NCBI RefSeq assembly: GCF_041296385.1 | Contig: NC_091019.1 | Coordinates: forward strand, 7,463,264-7,527,263 | Direction: 5' to 3' | Source: Aphelocoma coerulescens | Lineage: Eukaryota; Chordata; Aves; Passeriformes; Corvidae | DNA: 64,000 nt | In this document: piece by piece, positions 24,263 to 35,054 of the stretch | Layout: every line of letters starts with the position of its first letter | Numbering within the stretch: the first letter of the stretch is position 1 | Notes under the pieces: model-generated | Seen by the model: only the letters and a program-made list of their open reading frames with translations | Databases searched by the model: none | Told to the model about the DNA's origin: nothing | Made by a program: the position numbers and the translations under genes

Positions 24263-24461
24263 AAAATTCTACACTTTACACTGAGTACCAACATCTAGAT
24301 GATAATGCCCAGGTCGTAATTTAGAGATAAGGTTTCATTTAGATAATTTACAGCTATCTAAAGTTTTATTAAAGCTGTGTAGTCAGTTTCTAAACTTAAA
24401 TGGCTTTTTCTACGGTTTCTTACTTACTAGCAATCTGTCAGCACAGAAATAGGTGCAGATC

Positions 24462-24995
24462 TGTGGGGTATGCCCTAGAGGGAAGCCTGCTGAGATAGGG
24501 AGATTGCATAACCTCCCAGCAGAATCCCCTTGGAAAAGGCCTTACAGTTACGGCGAGAGAGGACACAGACCCATGATCCTGTTGGAGACCCTATGCAGAT
24601 CCTGTGTAACCCATTGGCTTTTACTATCTCACACCGACCCCTGTATCCCTGTAAGATCTAGCCCTCTGCCCCTGTGGGGTCAGAGAGCTCGTCCCTAGCC
24701 TCCCCTCCACAGGGTGCGGACTAATAAAGCTGCCCCATGCGGAACTGCTATATGGGTCTCTCATCTCTCTCCTCCTGGTCTGGCCTGGGGTTTGCCTCGC
24801 AGGACAAGAGCTGAAATCACTCCCACTGAATTACTAAAGAGCTGACAGCCTGCTGAGACAGGCACCCCCTGTGAAGGCACCCCGGTGGCCGAGGGATCAC
24901 CGCAGACCTCTGAGGTCTGTTCCTTGCAAGACACTTTCTCTGGAGCTGTCACGGCTTCCTGGGTCTGAGCCACAGACCCCATGCCGGCTGCTTCA
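24462..24995 (+). mobile_element. Solo LTR, plus strand, with 6-bp TSD
   Basis: Starts TGTGGGGTATGCCC and ends GGCTGCTTCA. It is flanked by perfect CAGATC repeats (24456-24461 and 24996-25001). A poly(A) signal lies in ctaataaagct near 24722. Same family and almost the same length as 19617-20151. Confidence 0.92.
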
Positions 24996-25529
24996 CAGAT
25001 CCTTGGTAATGATATGGTCACAGAAGTAAAATACTAGTGAGGGGTTTTATTTTTCTCATTTCAAACTCAAAACAACATTATTAAAACCCCTTGTAATGGT
25101 TCAGAAATCTGTAAAGCTACAGTTAGTAGAGCTGTGTGTCTACTACATGCAGTATTGTAAAGATTAATTTTTCTCCTCTATTATCTGCCAATTCAAATTA
25201 ACAGGCTGTTAGTTTATCTATGATAAATGTGCTATATGTAAGGCAATGGAACAATCTCTTAATTTGAGCACCTAGCATGGTGTCAGCCTAAATATCCTTC
25301 AACTGATTTAATTAGCAAAGCTCCATGTTAATCACTTTGCCATTAAACTTTCAGATTGTGTGAGGAAAAAAAGGAATCCCATTACAAAACAAAAACTTAG
25401 AACTAGACCTGTGATAAAAGTAATTTACGTAGCTGTTTTAGGAAATGTGTTAAACAGTTAATGAATTATTCAACTCTAGTTGTGTGTAACAGATTTATAG
25501 ATTTTAGTAAACTTTCCCATACTAAATTG

Positions 25530-25903
25530 TGTAGCTGTTTTACCGAGAACCGGCGAGAAACAACACAATCCAAATCCAAGGAGAAAAGGAATTATTTTAT
25601 TATTTATATGCTAGGTTATATATCTTTGTACGTGAGAGAGTATGATATGATTGGTCGCTTGACCAGCCACCCCCTAGAGGGATTGGCTGATGTTCTCTAA
25701 CACCCATTCAGAATATTTTTTCCAGAGTACCAAAACAAACTGGAAAACAAACCTGTACTGGAAAACAAGCACAGGTGCAAGATACAGAATTAGTTTACAA
25801 AATGGTCTTTCACTGTTTCTCAGCTAAAGCATGAGAAAGAAAAACTTCACAAAATGCTTCAGCAGCTGGAAAATTCCTCTGCTCCTGCCTTTTAGCATCC
25901 ACA
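25530..25903 (-). mobile_element. Solo LTR, minus strand (same family as 43857-44212)
   Basis: Plus-strand limits are TGTAGCTG...GCATCCACA. The flanks AAATTG and GAATTG agree at five of six bases. A minus-strand AATAAA lies in the reverse of attttattattt (about 25597). It aligns with the copy at 43857, sharing the gattggctga, accaaaacaa and tttttagcatcca blocks. Confidence 0.78.
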
Positions 25904-26009
25904 GAATTGTATTATTTCTTGCATATTTATTAGCAGAAAAGGGTTCATTAGCAAAATAAATTCATTAATACATTATCTCTTACAAAAAGTAGCACTATGT
26001 TTTCCATTA

Positions 26010-26060
26010 TCTGTATATTTCCAAATATATATCAATATATATATCAATATATAATTATTA
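26010..26060. repeat. AT-rich simple repeat
   Basis: Repeated atatatatcaat units. Confidence 0.8.
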
Positions 26061-26162
26061 TTACTTCTGAGGTGCAGAAAAAGCTTTCTATGGGCTAAGG
26101 TTAGTGAACTATTTGGCTCACTTTTGTGTTCAAAGTTCTCCTCAGGATGTGTTTAATTTTCA

Positions 26163-26857
26163 GGAATCAGAGATGGAATTGGGGGCGCTGGTGAATGAGA
26201 GGCTGGGCATGACCCAGCAATGTGTACTCACAGCCCAGGAAGCCAGCCTGGGCTGCATCCAAAGCAGCATGGGCAGCAGGGCGAGGAGGGGATTTTGCTC
26301 CTCTGCTCTGCTCTGGTGAGATCTCACCTTGAGTACTGTACCCAGCTCTGGGGTGCCCAACACAGGAAGGACATTGACCCATTGGAGTGAGTCCAGAGGA
26401 GGCCATCAAGGTGATCAGAGGGATGAAGCACCTCTCCTACGAGGAAAGGCTGAGAGAGTTGGGATTGTTCAGCCTGGAAAAGACTAGACTTTGAGATGAC
26501 GTTATTGAAGCCTTCGAGCCCCTGAGGGGAACTTGCATGAAAGATGGAGAGAGACTTTTTACAAGAGCATGTAGTGACAGGACATGGGAAAGAATTCAAA
26601 ATGAAAGAGGGTAGGTTCACATTAGATATTGGGGAAAAAAATCTTTACTCAGAGGGTGCTGAGGCACTAGAAAAAGCTGCAAAGAGAAGTTGTGGACACT
26701 CTGTGCCTGGAAGTGTTCTATCCCTGGTTGAATGGGGAGGCTCTCCAGTCTAATGCAATATGGTCTAGTGAAAGGTGTTGCTGTCCATGGCAGGGGGCTT
26801 GAAACTAGATGGTCTCTAAGGTCCCTTCCAACCCAAGCCATTCTATGCTTCTGTGAA
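26163..26857 (+). mobile_element. CR1 LINE 3' fragment, plus strand
   Basis: Reads as the C-terminal end of CR1 ORF2 and the 3' UTR, with blocks GCIQSS, a cctctcctacgaggaaaggc stretch and LFSLEKT, then the tail ggtctctaaggtcccttcca. It has frameshifts and stops throughout and is 5'-truncated near 26163. It cannot encode RT. Confidence 0.92.
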
Positions 26858-29363
26858 TATTGGAGCCAGTTGTAGGTGCTTCCTCTTGGTTGCTGCTCTT
26901 CTATCTTGAAGATACCAAACCCTTCACATTGCTGCATTGAATGATAAATTTCTGAGGCGACAGAAGTCCTTTCCTGGGTTGCTACTTCCCCAGCATATCA
27001 GAAGACCCATTTTCTCAAAATCTGCCTTAACTTTCTCAGTGAGATGCTCTGGGCCTTACTGTAGTCAGTAACATGTATGGACAACAAAATGTGTATTCAT
27101 GAGGCAGATTTATGCTCCTGCACAATATTCCATAGTGTTGCTTCTTTATTGCACCCCAGGCAAATTCCCTGGCAGACTAGAAATAGTATTTGCCAGCTTA
27201 CTGACTTTTTATCTTTATTCCAATTTCTTTGCAATTTCCTCCAGAGGTGGAGTTTTGTTGCTTTTGGGGGGGTTCTGCTACCTATTGAGTGACATGAACA
27301 TCTCTTGGCTGAAGTGCACAAAGGAAACACGTTACTTTACTTTTCTGGGGACTTTTTCTTTTGCCTGTCAGGCACATGGTATAAGACAAATATTCACATA
27401 TGGTTCACATTAGAAAATTTCCATTTAGAATGTGAATTATTTCTAAGGTTGGAAAGGTTACTCATACTTTAAAATTAAAGTAAATTTTACCCTTAAACTC
27501 CTATCAGTTTCAGTAGAACTAAACTGAGGAATGTGCATCCACTACTACCACTAAGAAAAGACAAACTACAAAGTCTTTGTGTTGCATATATTTGTTGATG
27601 GAAATATGAAATATCAAATGTATTTTAATAATATAGTGCAGCTTTCCTGCTTTAATGTTCCAGTTAAAATTAAGATCTGGAATAATCCAGCCCATATGCT
27701 ATTACATTAATTTTTAATAACAAATTTGTATCTAGGAGGTGTTTTCTGTAACTTGCCGAGTTAGTTAGATTTTGTAAATATTCCATGTATTTGTAAATGG
27801 TGGGAAAGAAGTAACAGAAAATATCTCCTAGACAATATGGAAAGATACTAACTTCCTCTGACTGTGATAGTTACACATCATCTATCTGATATTGGCCCAT
27901 CTTTTTTTAGCTTATATTTTCCTAACATTAGGGCAGTCATAATAACCAAGACATGCTACATGGGAGGTGTGAATTAAGGTAAGCTTGTTACATGCAAAGA
28001 GCTCTGATAGCTGGAAAGAGCACAACTGAGAATGTGCTAAACTGGGGTGTTTCAACATATTAACAATTATTTAATATATATTCTTTAATATAGTGCTTAT
28101 TATTTTGTTGATCTCAGATTTGGTATGAATTTTTTAATTTGGGGATTTGAACATAATGTAGAGTCAAAATAAATCCACTGCAGTGTAAAAATATACAGAT
28201 CTAATAGAAGAGATTTCTTTATTTCTGTCTGCATTTATCTGAAATATGAAGAAATAAGATAAATGTATGCAGGTGTGAAGAAATGAAATAGTGTGCAGCT
28301 CCTATAGCTGTATTTAATCAGAATTCTTTGGTTTCATTGGATGTGTACAAGTGAAATTATGATTGTGCTTGTGAATCAGTAGTAAGAATCAAAATCACAT
28401 GAAACACTACTCCTGAGATTTTCTGTCATGTCCCATTTCACTGCATCACTCAGATAAACAGATCTTCTCATTTAGGTTTGTGGTTGCCCAGGTTTTCCTA
28501 TAAAGGGAATAATGTTTCCTCATGAGTTTCTATGATTTTTGTCCCTGTCCATTTTTTCTTTCTTTTTTTAATTTTCCTCTTGGCAGGATAGTGAAACGAT
28601 AGCTCTTAGACATGTAAATATGCTAGTAATATTAAGCAATGCCTGCAAAATATCATATTCATATGAATTCAGGGAAAAAAATAAGAGCTCAAAACTTTTC
28701 TGAAGAGTAATGAGGCCCCATATAGAAGCTCCTGTCTAGCCTTTGAAAACCACCTGGGTATTTCAGGTGTGTTTGTTCTCCCAGTCTCCCCACCCAGCTT
28801 CTTTCTAGGGATTGCCTTATATCTGAGAAATTTTAACAAGTTGCAAAATACTTCAGAGTCTTCCTTCTTCTGGAACTTAATAGGTCCCAATAGCAATGGT
28901 TCCCAATGGTTCCTTACTTTATACTCAGTAGCATGAGTGGATGGGGAAGAGAAATAGTAGACTAAATAAGGATTTTTATTAATTGAAGTACTGTAGGTGC
29001 AAATTCTTAAATAAATGCAGTCCTGTATTCTTCCTGTATTGATTTAATCTTATTCTGCAGTTACTGTTCCTTCTTAAAAATGCCTTAAAGCTGCCAGGGC
29101 TGTTTAAATTCTTCATCCCATTTTTATGGCAGGAGATGTCATCTTCATTGAATACCTAACTTCAAGCTTTATTGTAAAAATCATTTCCTCTCTTTTTTTT
29201 TTTTTTTTTCAGTTTGAAAATCCAAACATCTTATATAACATTCTCATCAAGGTAGCTTCCATCATTCTATACCCAGTATGGACCTGAAGTTCAGTAGAAT
29301 TTCATTCATTAGAATTACAACTGCTTATGAAATGCTCCCAAACCAGTCCTGATTCTTGTCTGA
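26858..29363. other. Unique AT-rich sequence, no gene seen
   Basis: A pure T run lies at 29193-29209. Otherwise only chance frames. Confidence 0.5.
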
Positions 29364-30152
29364 TGTCTTGGTTTCAGACAATTTAAGGGAGGGAGGGGGA
29401 GGCACTCTAAGATGAGTTACCTCCCCTTAGATTTAACCAATCCCTTTCCACCAATAAGGGGAAATGAACACAAATGGGTGTAAGTGAAAAAACTGCCAGT
29501 GTACAAACAAGCAAAACAGCAACAGGCAAACAATAAGAGTAAATAATCACTAGGTAGAAAACTCCCCAGGGATAAAGAGAAAATCGAAATTACGGAGTGA
29601 CCCCTTCAACAAGATGGTGTCCTTCACAGACAGCCGTGTGTGGGAAGTCAAAGGGAAAATGGTGGCAGCCCTCCCCCCTCCATCCCCCTTGCCTTCCCCC
29701 ATCTCTCTGGTGGTGGCCGCTCTGTCAAGAAAAGCAGCCAACACACTCCAGTAGTTGGAGCTAGGTCAAGGGCTAGAACTCATGAAGGCACTTCGCCTTC
29801 TCCTCAGCAGAAGCACCAGACAGACAGCTGGAGCGACCCAGACAGAAGTGGGGCCGTTCCACTCTGCTTGGCGTAGTGCCACAACTGCAGACAGGCACTC
29901 CTGAACCTTGCCTTGAGGCAGTTCAATATGCAAGAGAGAAGCAAAAGATGGTGTCGGGTCGTGGTGGTAGTGGAACGAAGCAGAGTCTCTGCCTTGAGCA
30001 AAGACCACAAGGCAAGAAAAGTTCTTCTTGGACAACTCCATCTTTTTTGAGAGACCAGTGAAAACATGGCCCTTGCAGTTACATATGTGGCTATGGAGCT
30101 GGGTCTTAAAGGGACAGTAACAATTTTTGGGCGCAGATAGATAGGGAATGCA
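29364..30152 (-). mobile_element. ERV LTR, minus strand (same family as the right window edge)
   Basis: Starts tgtcttggtttcagacaatt on the plus strand. It shares several blocks in the same order with 63200-64000: gcaacaggcaaacaataa, aatcactaggtag, caagatggtgtcc and the terminal caatttttgggcgcagatag. It contains a CT/GC-rich middle. The 3' limit is set by the last shared block and is approximate. I found no TSD. Confidence 0.7.
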
Positions 30153-30463
30153 ATAACATTTTGGGTTACCCAGGAAATCTGGAAAGAGATGTTAGGTGTT
30201 TGCAGAACTATTCACATACCTTTCTGCTGTGTGAAATGTGCATTAGCAGTCCTAGTGTGATATTTACAATGCTATACTTTATCAGACTGAGCAGTGAGCT
30301 TTCTAGAAATTGCCTCTATCTGTCCATTCTAAAAAATCCTGGAAAGTTAGGACTTTCTTTTTCCTTTTTGTGTTCCCCATCTTTCTCTATTTAGGTGATT
30401 TTTTTTCCCAGAGATTTCACAGCATCTTCAGAGTAAGGATTAGAATAATTAATTGTGACTAGG

Positions 30464-31040
30464 TGTCCTGGGTTGCAGTGTATTCTATTACCATCCTCAT
30501 GAGCTGTTGAAATCAGGTGGGGCAGTGTTTCCTTGCCTCCTCCCCCCAGACTATCTTTCTGTTAATGGCCCATCATTGTCCTGCCACATGACTCAGAGAT
30601 AACTCCCTCCGGACTATCTTCTGTTAATGAGCCTAATCAACACTTGGCCTCATGACTCATTACCCCACTGTGAGATGCTCCACCCAGATGCTCCACCCAG
30701 GAACCAAGCATCCCATAGTGGATATAATCTGAGACTCTGAACACCAGAGACAACCCTTTTCCACTGGATTTCCAGAGGACAGGAGCTACACAGCCACCAC
30801 TGGACTTTCTGAGGAAGTGCAGACCCTTTTTCTACAGGATCACCGCTTCAGGAAGACTGCAGCCACCATTCTACCAGACTGCTACCACCACCCTGCCTAA
30901 CAGGGACTCAGGTTGTATCTTGACTCTGTCAGTTTGAAACAGTGTATTCTTTTAGGTTTTTTTTCCCTTTTCTTTAATTTCCCCATTAAATTGTTATTCT
31001 GACTTGGTACCTCCCACTGGTTTGTTTTCAAACTAGTACA
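30464..31040 (+). mobile_element. Solo LTR, plus strand, with 5-bp TSD
   Basis: TGTCCTGGGTTG...CTAGTACA, flanked by perfect CTAGG repeats (30459-30463 and 31041-31045). A TATA-like tataat lies at 30723 and an ATTAAA poly(A)-like signal at 30985. Homologous in reverse to 10190-10779. Confidence 0.88.
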
Positions 31041-32135
31041 CTAGGAAATGATACTATTTTTCTACATAAATTTTGAAGTGTCTGAAATGTCAAATTCCCA
31101 TTTGTACTAACTACTATGTAAACGTAAAACAGTAGGTTATTCATTCAAAGAGAAATGAGGGAAAGAAGAAGAGACTAGCCTCCAGCAGAATGGTGATATG
31201 CAAAAAATCAATTCTGCTTTCTTGGAGGAGGTGGGATAATTTATTTAATTGCTGTAGGAAGACAAAGAGACTATGTACCATGGAAGGTACAAAAGTTAGA
31301 AATTATGTTAGAAAACTTTGAATGTTTTACCTTTTTTTTTTTTTTTACAAATGATTCTGGATAACTACAAAGACTCCCTAGAACTGTTCATCCCAAAGAG
31401 AATCAGCGCAGTTCTAATGATAAGAAATTTTAATAGGTCCAAGAGAGTTGTGTTGTAAAAAAAAACAACTCATGAAAAACATAACAAAAGGAAAGAAATG
31501 GCAAACAATAATCAGCTATTTCTCCCACTTGCCTTGCTTTTAATTTTCTTTTCAGTATGTATGTTGAGACCAGCTCAAACCCAGTGTTGCCAAAAGCCTT
31601 TGGTTAGTTGCTCAGTTTTTACACCCTGTGTTGGGCTGAGCCATATATTCACCCCACCTCTTCCCCCTACTGGTCTGGCTAATTCAGGCTTTCACACACT
31701 TATAATTAACTGGGGAGGAAACAGTTGTAACCACCAGTTATCTACTCAGCTGTGACATATTTAATTGATCTACTCAACTCTTACCTAAAATATAACACCA
31801 CCCTCTGTCCCTTTCGTGCTGAGATAATCAACTCTCTTTGCAACAGCTTGGTCAGTCATAACCTGGGCTATTCTCTGAGCTTCATGAGTACGTTGCTCAT
31901 GCCCATCTCCTCTGGGCCTTCTCTCATTGTATGGGTTTATCGGCCAGTCATGCTGGGTCAAGAACTGCTATTAACCTGCATACTTTCACCTTATTAACAA
32001 AAAGTTCTCATCTTCTTTGATTTAGCTACAGGGGTTTAATGAATGCAATGATTGAAGAAGTTGATGCCATATTTTACATAGTGTTTCTGTTGATGTTCTC
32101 TAGCAGAAAAAGTGAATCCTGCTGTCATTTATATA
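31041..32135. other. Unique sequence, no supported gene
   Basis: Contains a T run (31332-31346) and a small plus frame at 31498-31755 with a signal-peptide-like start, which I do not accept as a gene. Confidence 0.5.
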
Positions 32136-32215
32136 GTCATAGAATACTTTGGATTGGAAGAGTCCTTATTTAAAGATCATTTGGTTCCAACCTTATCCAC
32201 CACGGCTGCTAATAT
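32136..32215 (-). mobile_element. Very short CR1 3' tail, minus strand
   Basis: The plus strand shows the reversed CR1 end: tcatagaatactttggattgg, then aaagatcatttggttccaac. Confidence 0.8.
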
Positions 32216-33592
32216 GTCTGGTAATAGAGGTGAGCTTGAGCTCTGTTGGTAAAATTGAATTTGAAATTTCCGTAGACATTCTTATTTCAGTGAATTGAGC
32301 CATGAAAAGCACAATCCTTTGCTACTGTAAATTATATTAATGTAACTGTAGAAAAGGCTTTAATTTTCTCAAAAGTATTTAAAACCTATTTTCCTTGGTA
32401 CTTTATGCACTTAATGTATTTCAATTATTTGTTATTACTGTTTAATGTTAACTTAGAATTTTCAGGATAACCTAGGTATTGTGTAATTGTGTTACTTTTC
32501 CATCCTTTTGAAAAGGTTATTCTTAGGTGATAATAGAGTTTTTTCCAAATGGTCCAGGAAAAAAAGTTCCTTAAATACTGCAATGAAATGTAGGGTAAAA
32601 TGTAAAGTGAAGTTTACAACACTCTGAAACAGGATTCAATTTTCTTCACTTGTGGTTAATATCACAGGGGAAACATTAAAGGAGATGCCTAAAGTTGTAG
32701 TAGTTTTCATGATGTAAAGTATTTTAAGGGCATCTCAGTGCAGAAGGAAGGATACTTGTTTCATACAAGTGGCTTCTGCAGATGAAAAGACTCTGGTTCT
32801 CTTGGAGTTTTGTGTGTTTTGGGGGATTTTTCTGGTGGTACATAAATACCAAGTACATCAAGTGAGCCATCACTTTTGAAGATGTTCTCCCATTCTTATT
32901 CCCTTGTCACTGTTAAGAGGCCATCTGTGATACCAGAATTAAACAGACTTACAGGATCTGAACTTTTACTTGAATAACTTGGACATTTCACTGGAAACAC
33001 TTCATTTTAGGGTAAATAATTTTTATTTTATTTCGTGTAAGTAATTTTTGTGCCGTCATTTTGGCCTACACAGTATCTCTTCTTCTTTCATTGTGTTTCA
33101 TTACCTCTCAGTCTTTTCTCCAGTAAAAGTTGGTTTTCTTCTTCAGGGATATGTAGGTCATGCCATCAGCTTCTTGGCAGCAGGCCTCTATTCCTTTTGT
33201 ATACCTGGGTACCATGTGTCCTGCATTCAGGGACTTCTGGGAATGTCCGTTACTGGTTTACAGGCAAGTACCTGAACAGGCACCCAACCCATAGATCAAA
33301 AGGCTCAGACAATTCCATTCCAGAGCAACATTTCATTCATTTGAGTCTACTACTTAATAAACATCATCATTCATCTAGATTAAAACCCCTAGGATTTGCA
33401 TGTACCGGGCAGCTGAGAATTTTTATTGTCACAATTTCTGGAGAAAAATCAAACTATTGAGCTAAAAAGTATCAAAATACTGAACCATAAATGCAAAAAA
33501 TTTTACTTAAGTCGTTTTGATCAGAATTAAAATCTTCATTCAGGTGAGATTAACATTTAATATTTGTGGCTTTCTTGCCTTGATACCTTTTA
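32216..33592. other. Unique sequence, no gene seen
   Basis: Nothing that I can support. Confidence 0.5.
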
Positions 33593-34130
33593 TGTCCTGG
33601 TTTAGGAATAATACTCCTCAATTCAGTGCTCCCACTGAGTCTCTCCCAAAACAGATGCCACTCGCTCATTCGCCCTTTCCACTCCAGTGGGATAGAGTTG
33701 AGAATTGGAGACAAAATAGGTGAAAATCACAGGTTGAGGTAAGACCAATTTACTGGAAACAGCAATTACAATAAGAAAAAGAGTACTAACAGCAACAATA
33801 TTAATAAAAGGTATAAGACAAAGAAATTATTTACATGGAAAGACCAGAACAGATAGTGACTGGCTCTTCCCCACTATACTTTCTCCAGAATAAAAAGCAT
33901 GTTGTTCTTCTCGGAAGCAAAAGTCTCTTACTCCTGCCCCTGGCAATGACATGAGGTGGTATCAAATAACATCCAGGCCTTAGCCACTCCCACTCATCAC
34001 AGTGCATGGTGGACCAGAACTCCTGGGCTCAAGTGATGCTACAGGGTCAGCCTCCTTGATCGCTGGGACTACAAGCCACTGTGCCCAGCTACTGTAAAAA
34101 ATTAACCCTGTCCTGGCTGAAACTTGGACA
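33593..34130 (-). mobile_element. Solo LTR, minus strand, with 7SL-derived U3
   Basis: In element orientation it starts TGTCCAAGTTTCAGCCAGGA and ends CCTAAACCAGGACA, a TG...CA LTR of 538 bp with matching inverted ends (tgtcctgg / ccaggaca). Just inside the 5' end, U3 carries a segment derived from 7SL RNA, described separately. Downstream of it are minus-strand signals such as the TTTTTATTCTGGAG block. No internal region flanks it. No matching TSD is visible because the next LTR begins almost at once at 34132. Confidence 0.8.
33995..34089 (-). ncRNA. 7SL RNA (SRP RNA) Alu-domain-derived segment inside LTR U3
   Basis: On the minus strand it reads gctgggcacagtggc, ttgtagtcccagc, aaggaggctga, cacttgagcccaggagttct, in the order and spacing of the 5' Alu domain of 7SL RNA, at roughly 80 percent identity by eye over about 90 bases. 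A weaker match may run on to about 33955. 7SL is the RNA scaffold of the signal recognition particle. This copy is a captured fragment, not a gene: it lacks the S domain and sits within an LTR in the sense direction. Birds have no Alu elements, so a 7SL source or an ERV-7SL chimera is the simplest reading. Confidence 0.75.
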
Positions 34131-34131
34131 C

Positions 34132-35054
34132 TGGGAAATGAGTTTGGTGGTCCTTATAAGGCCTGTTCTCTCTTTTGCTCATTTATCTACTCACCCAGTA
34201 TCTTGGGGTAATTTTATGATGATATTCTATTCCTGATCGTCTGCTTTATGCCCAGATATGGTTCCTGTAACTTTAAGGTGGGTCCAGCGGAGGAGCAGGA
34301 GCCTTGGGGGCTCTTCCGCGGGCTTTGTTCAAAGCCTCACTCCCAGTGCTCAGTGTGGTGCACATCAGCAGTTACTTTGTTGCTTAGCTAGCTTGGGTTT
34401 TTGTTAGCTTAAGGCAAGAAATTTCTTTTTGCCTGTTTCCCTGGCCTGGAGAGATTGTAGCAGCAATCCTTTGGCAGATTTTTGCTTGTTCTTGGACTAT
34501 TCAGCTTGATTTTGGTCCGACATCAGATAGATCAACCGAGACCTGTGGGGAGCCACGGGAACCACTCTGCCTGGCCCCAGACCTCAGGAAAAGCTGAATC
34601 AACTGGAGAAAGGACACCAAAATCCAGCGGCTTCATCTGCTGTGAGGAGAAGGCCGATGACAGAGGTTCAACAGCTTCCCATCTGTTTTGCTTGAGCCGC
34701 TGCATGAACTTTTTTTCCTTCCCTGAGACAAAAGCTGGGCATCATTTTGTTCCCCCTTGCCAGGCAGCCAGCTGGTTTGTTTCTTCCCCTGGCATTTTGG
34801 GGTTTTTTGTTCTGCTGTGGGGGTGGGGCAGGTGGGGTGTGAGGTTCTGATGGTTCAATATCTAGGTTTTATTCAGGTTTTTTTCCTGTGCCGTGTGGGC
34901 ACTTTGTTTGTCAATAAACAGTTGGGTTTTTTCACTTTCACTCACTGGTGTTCACTTTCTCATTGGCAGAAAAGGGATTGCTGAGGCCCTTTTTCTTTGG
35001 AGGAAACACTCATTCTGGTGCATTTTCTCCTAAACTTGTCTCTAAACTGAGACA
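34132..35054 (+). mobile_element. ERV LTR, plus strand, abutting the 7SL-bearing LTR
   Basis: The end is clear: AATAAA at 34913, then a U5 of about 135 bp ending ctctaaactgagaca, homologous to the U5 of the LTR at 46264. The start is less sure. TGGGAAATGAG at 34132 would leave imperfect flanks gacac/gacag. The middle is GC-rich with ttgtagcagcaatcctttgg and similar blocks. No PBS follows, so it is probably a solo LTR. Confidence 0.75.

Noticed and set aside
31498..31755. Small secreted protein (hydrophobic leader then cysteines)
   Set aside because: Only 85 codons, no homologue recognised, no promoter or splice context, and the AT-rich surroundings favour chance.
33995..34089. Human Alu contamination
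   Set aside because: Divergence from Alu is spread over the segment, there is no second Alu arm or A-tail, and it sits in frame with an avian LTR's own ends.
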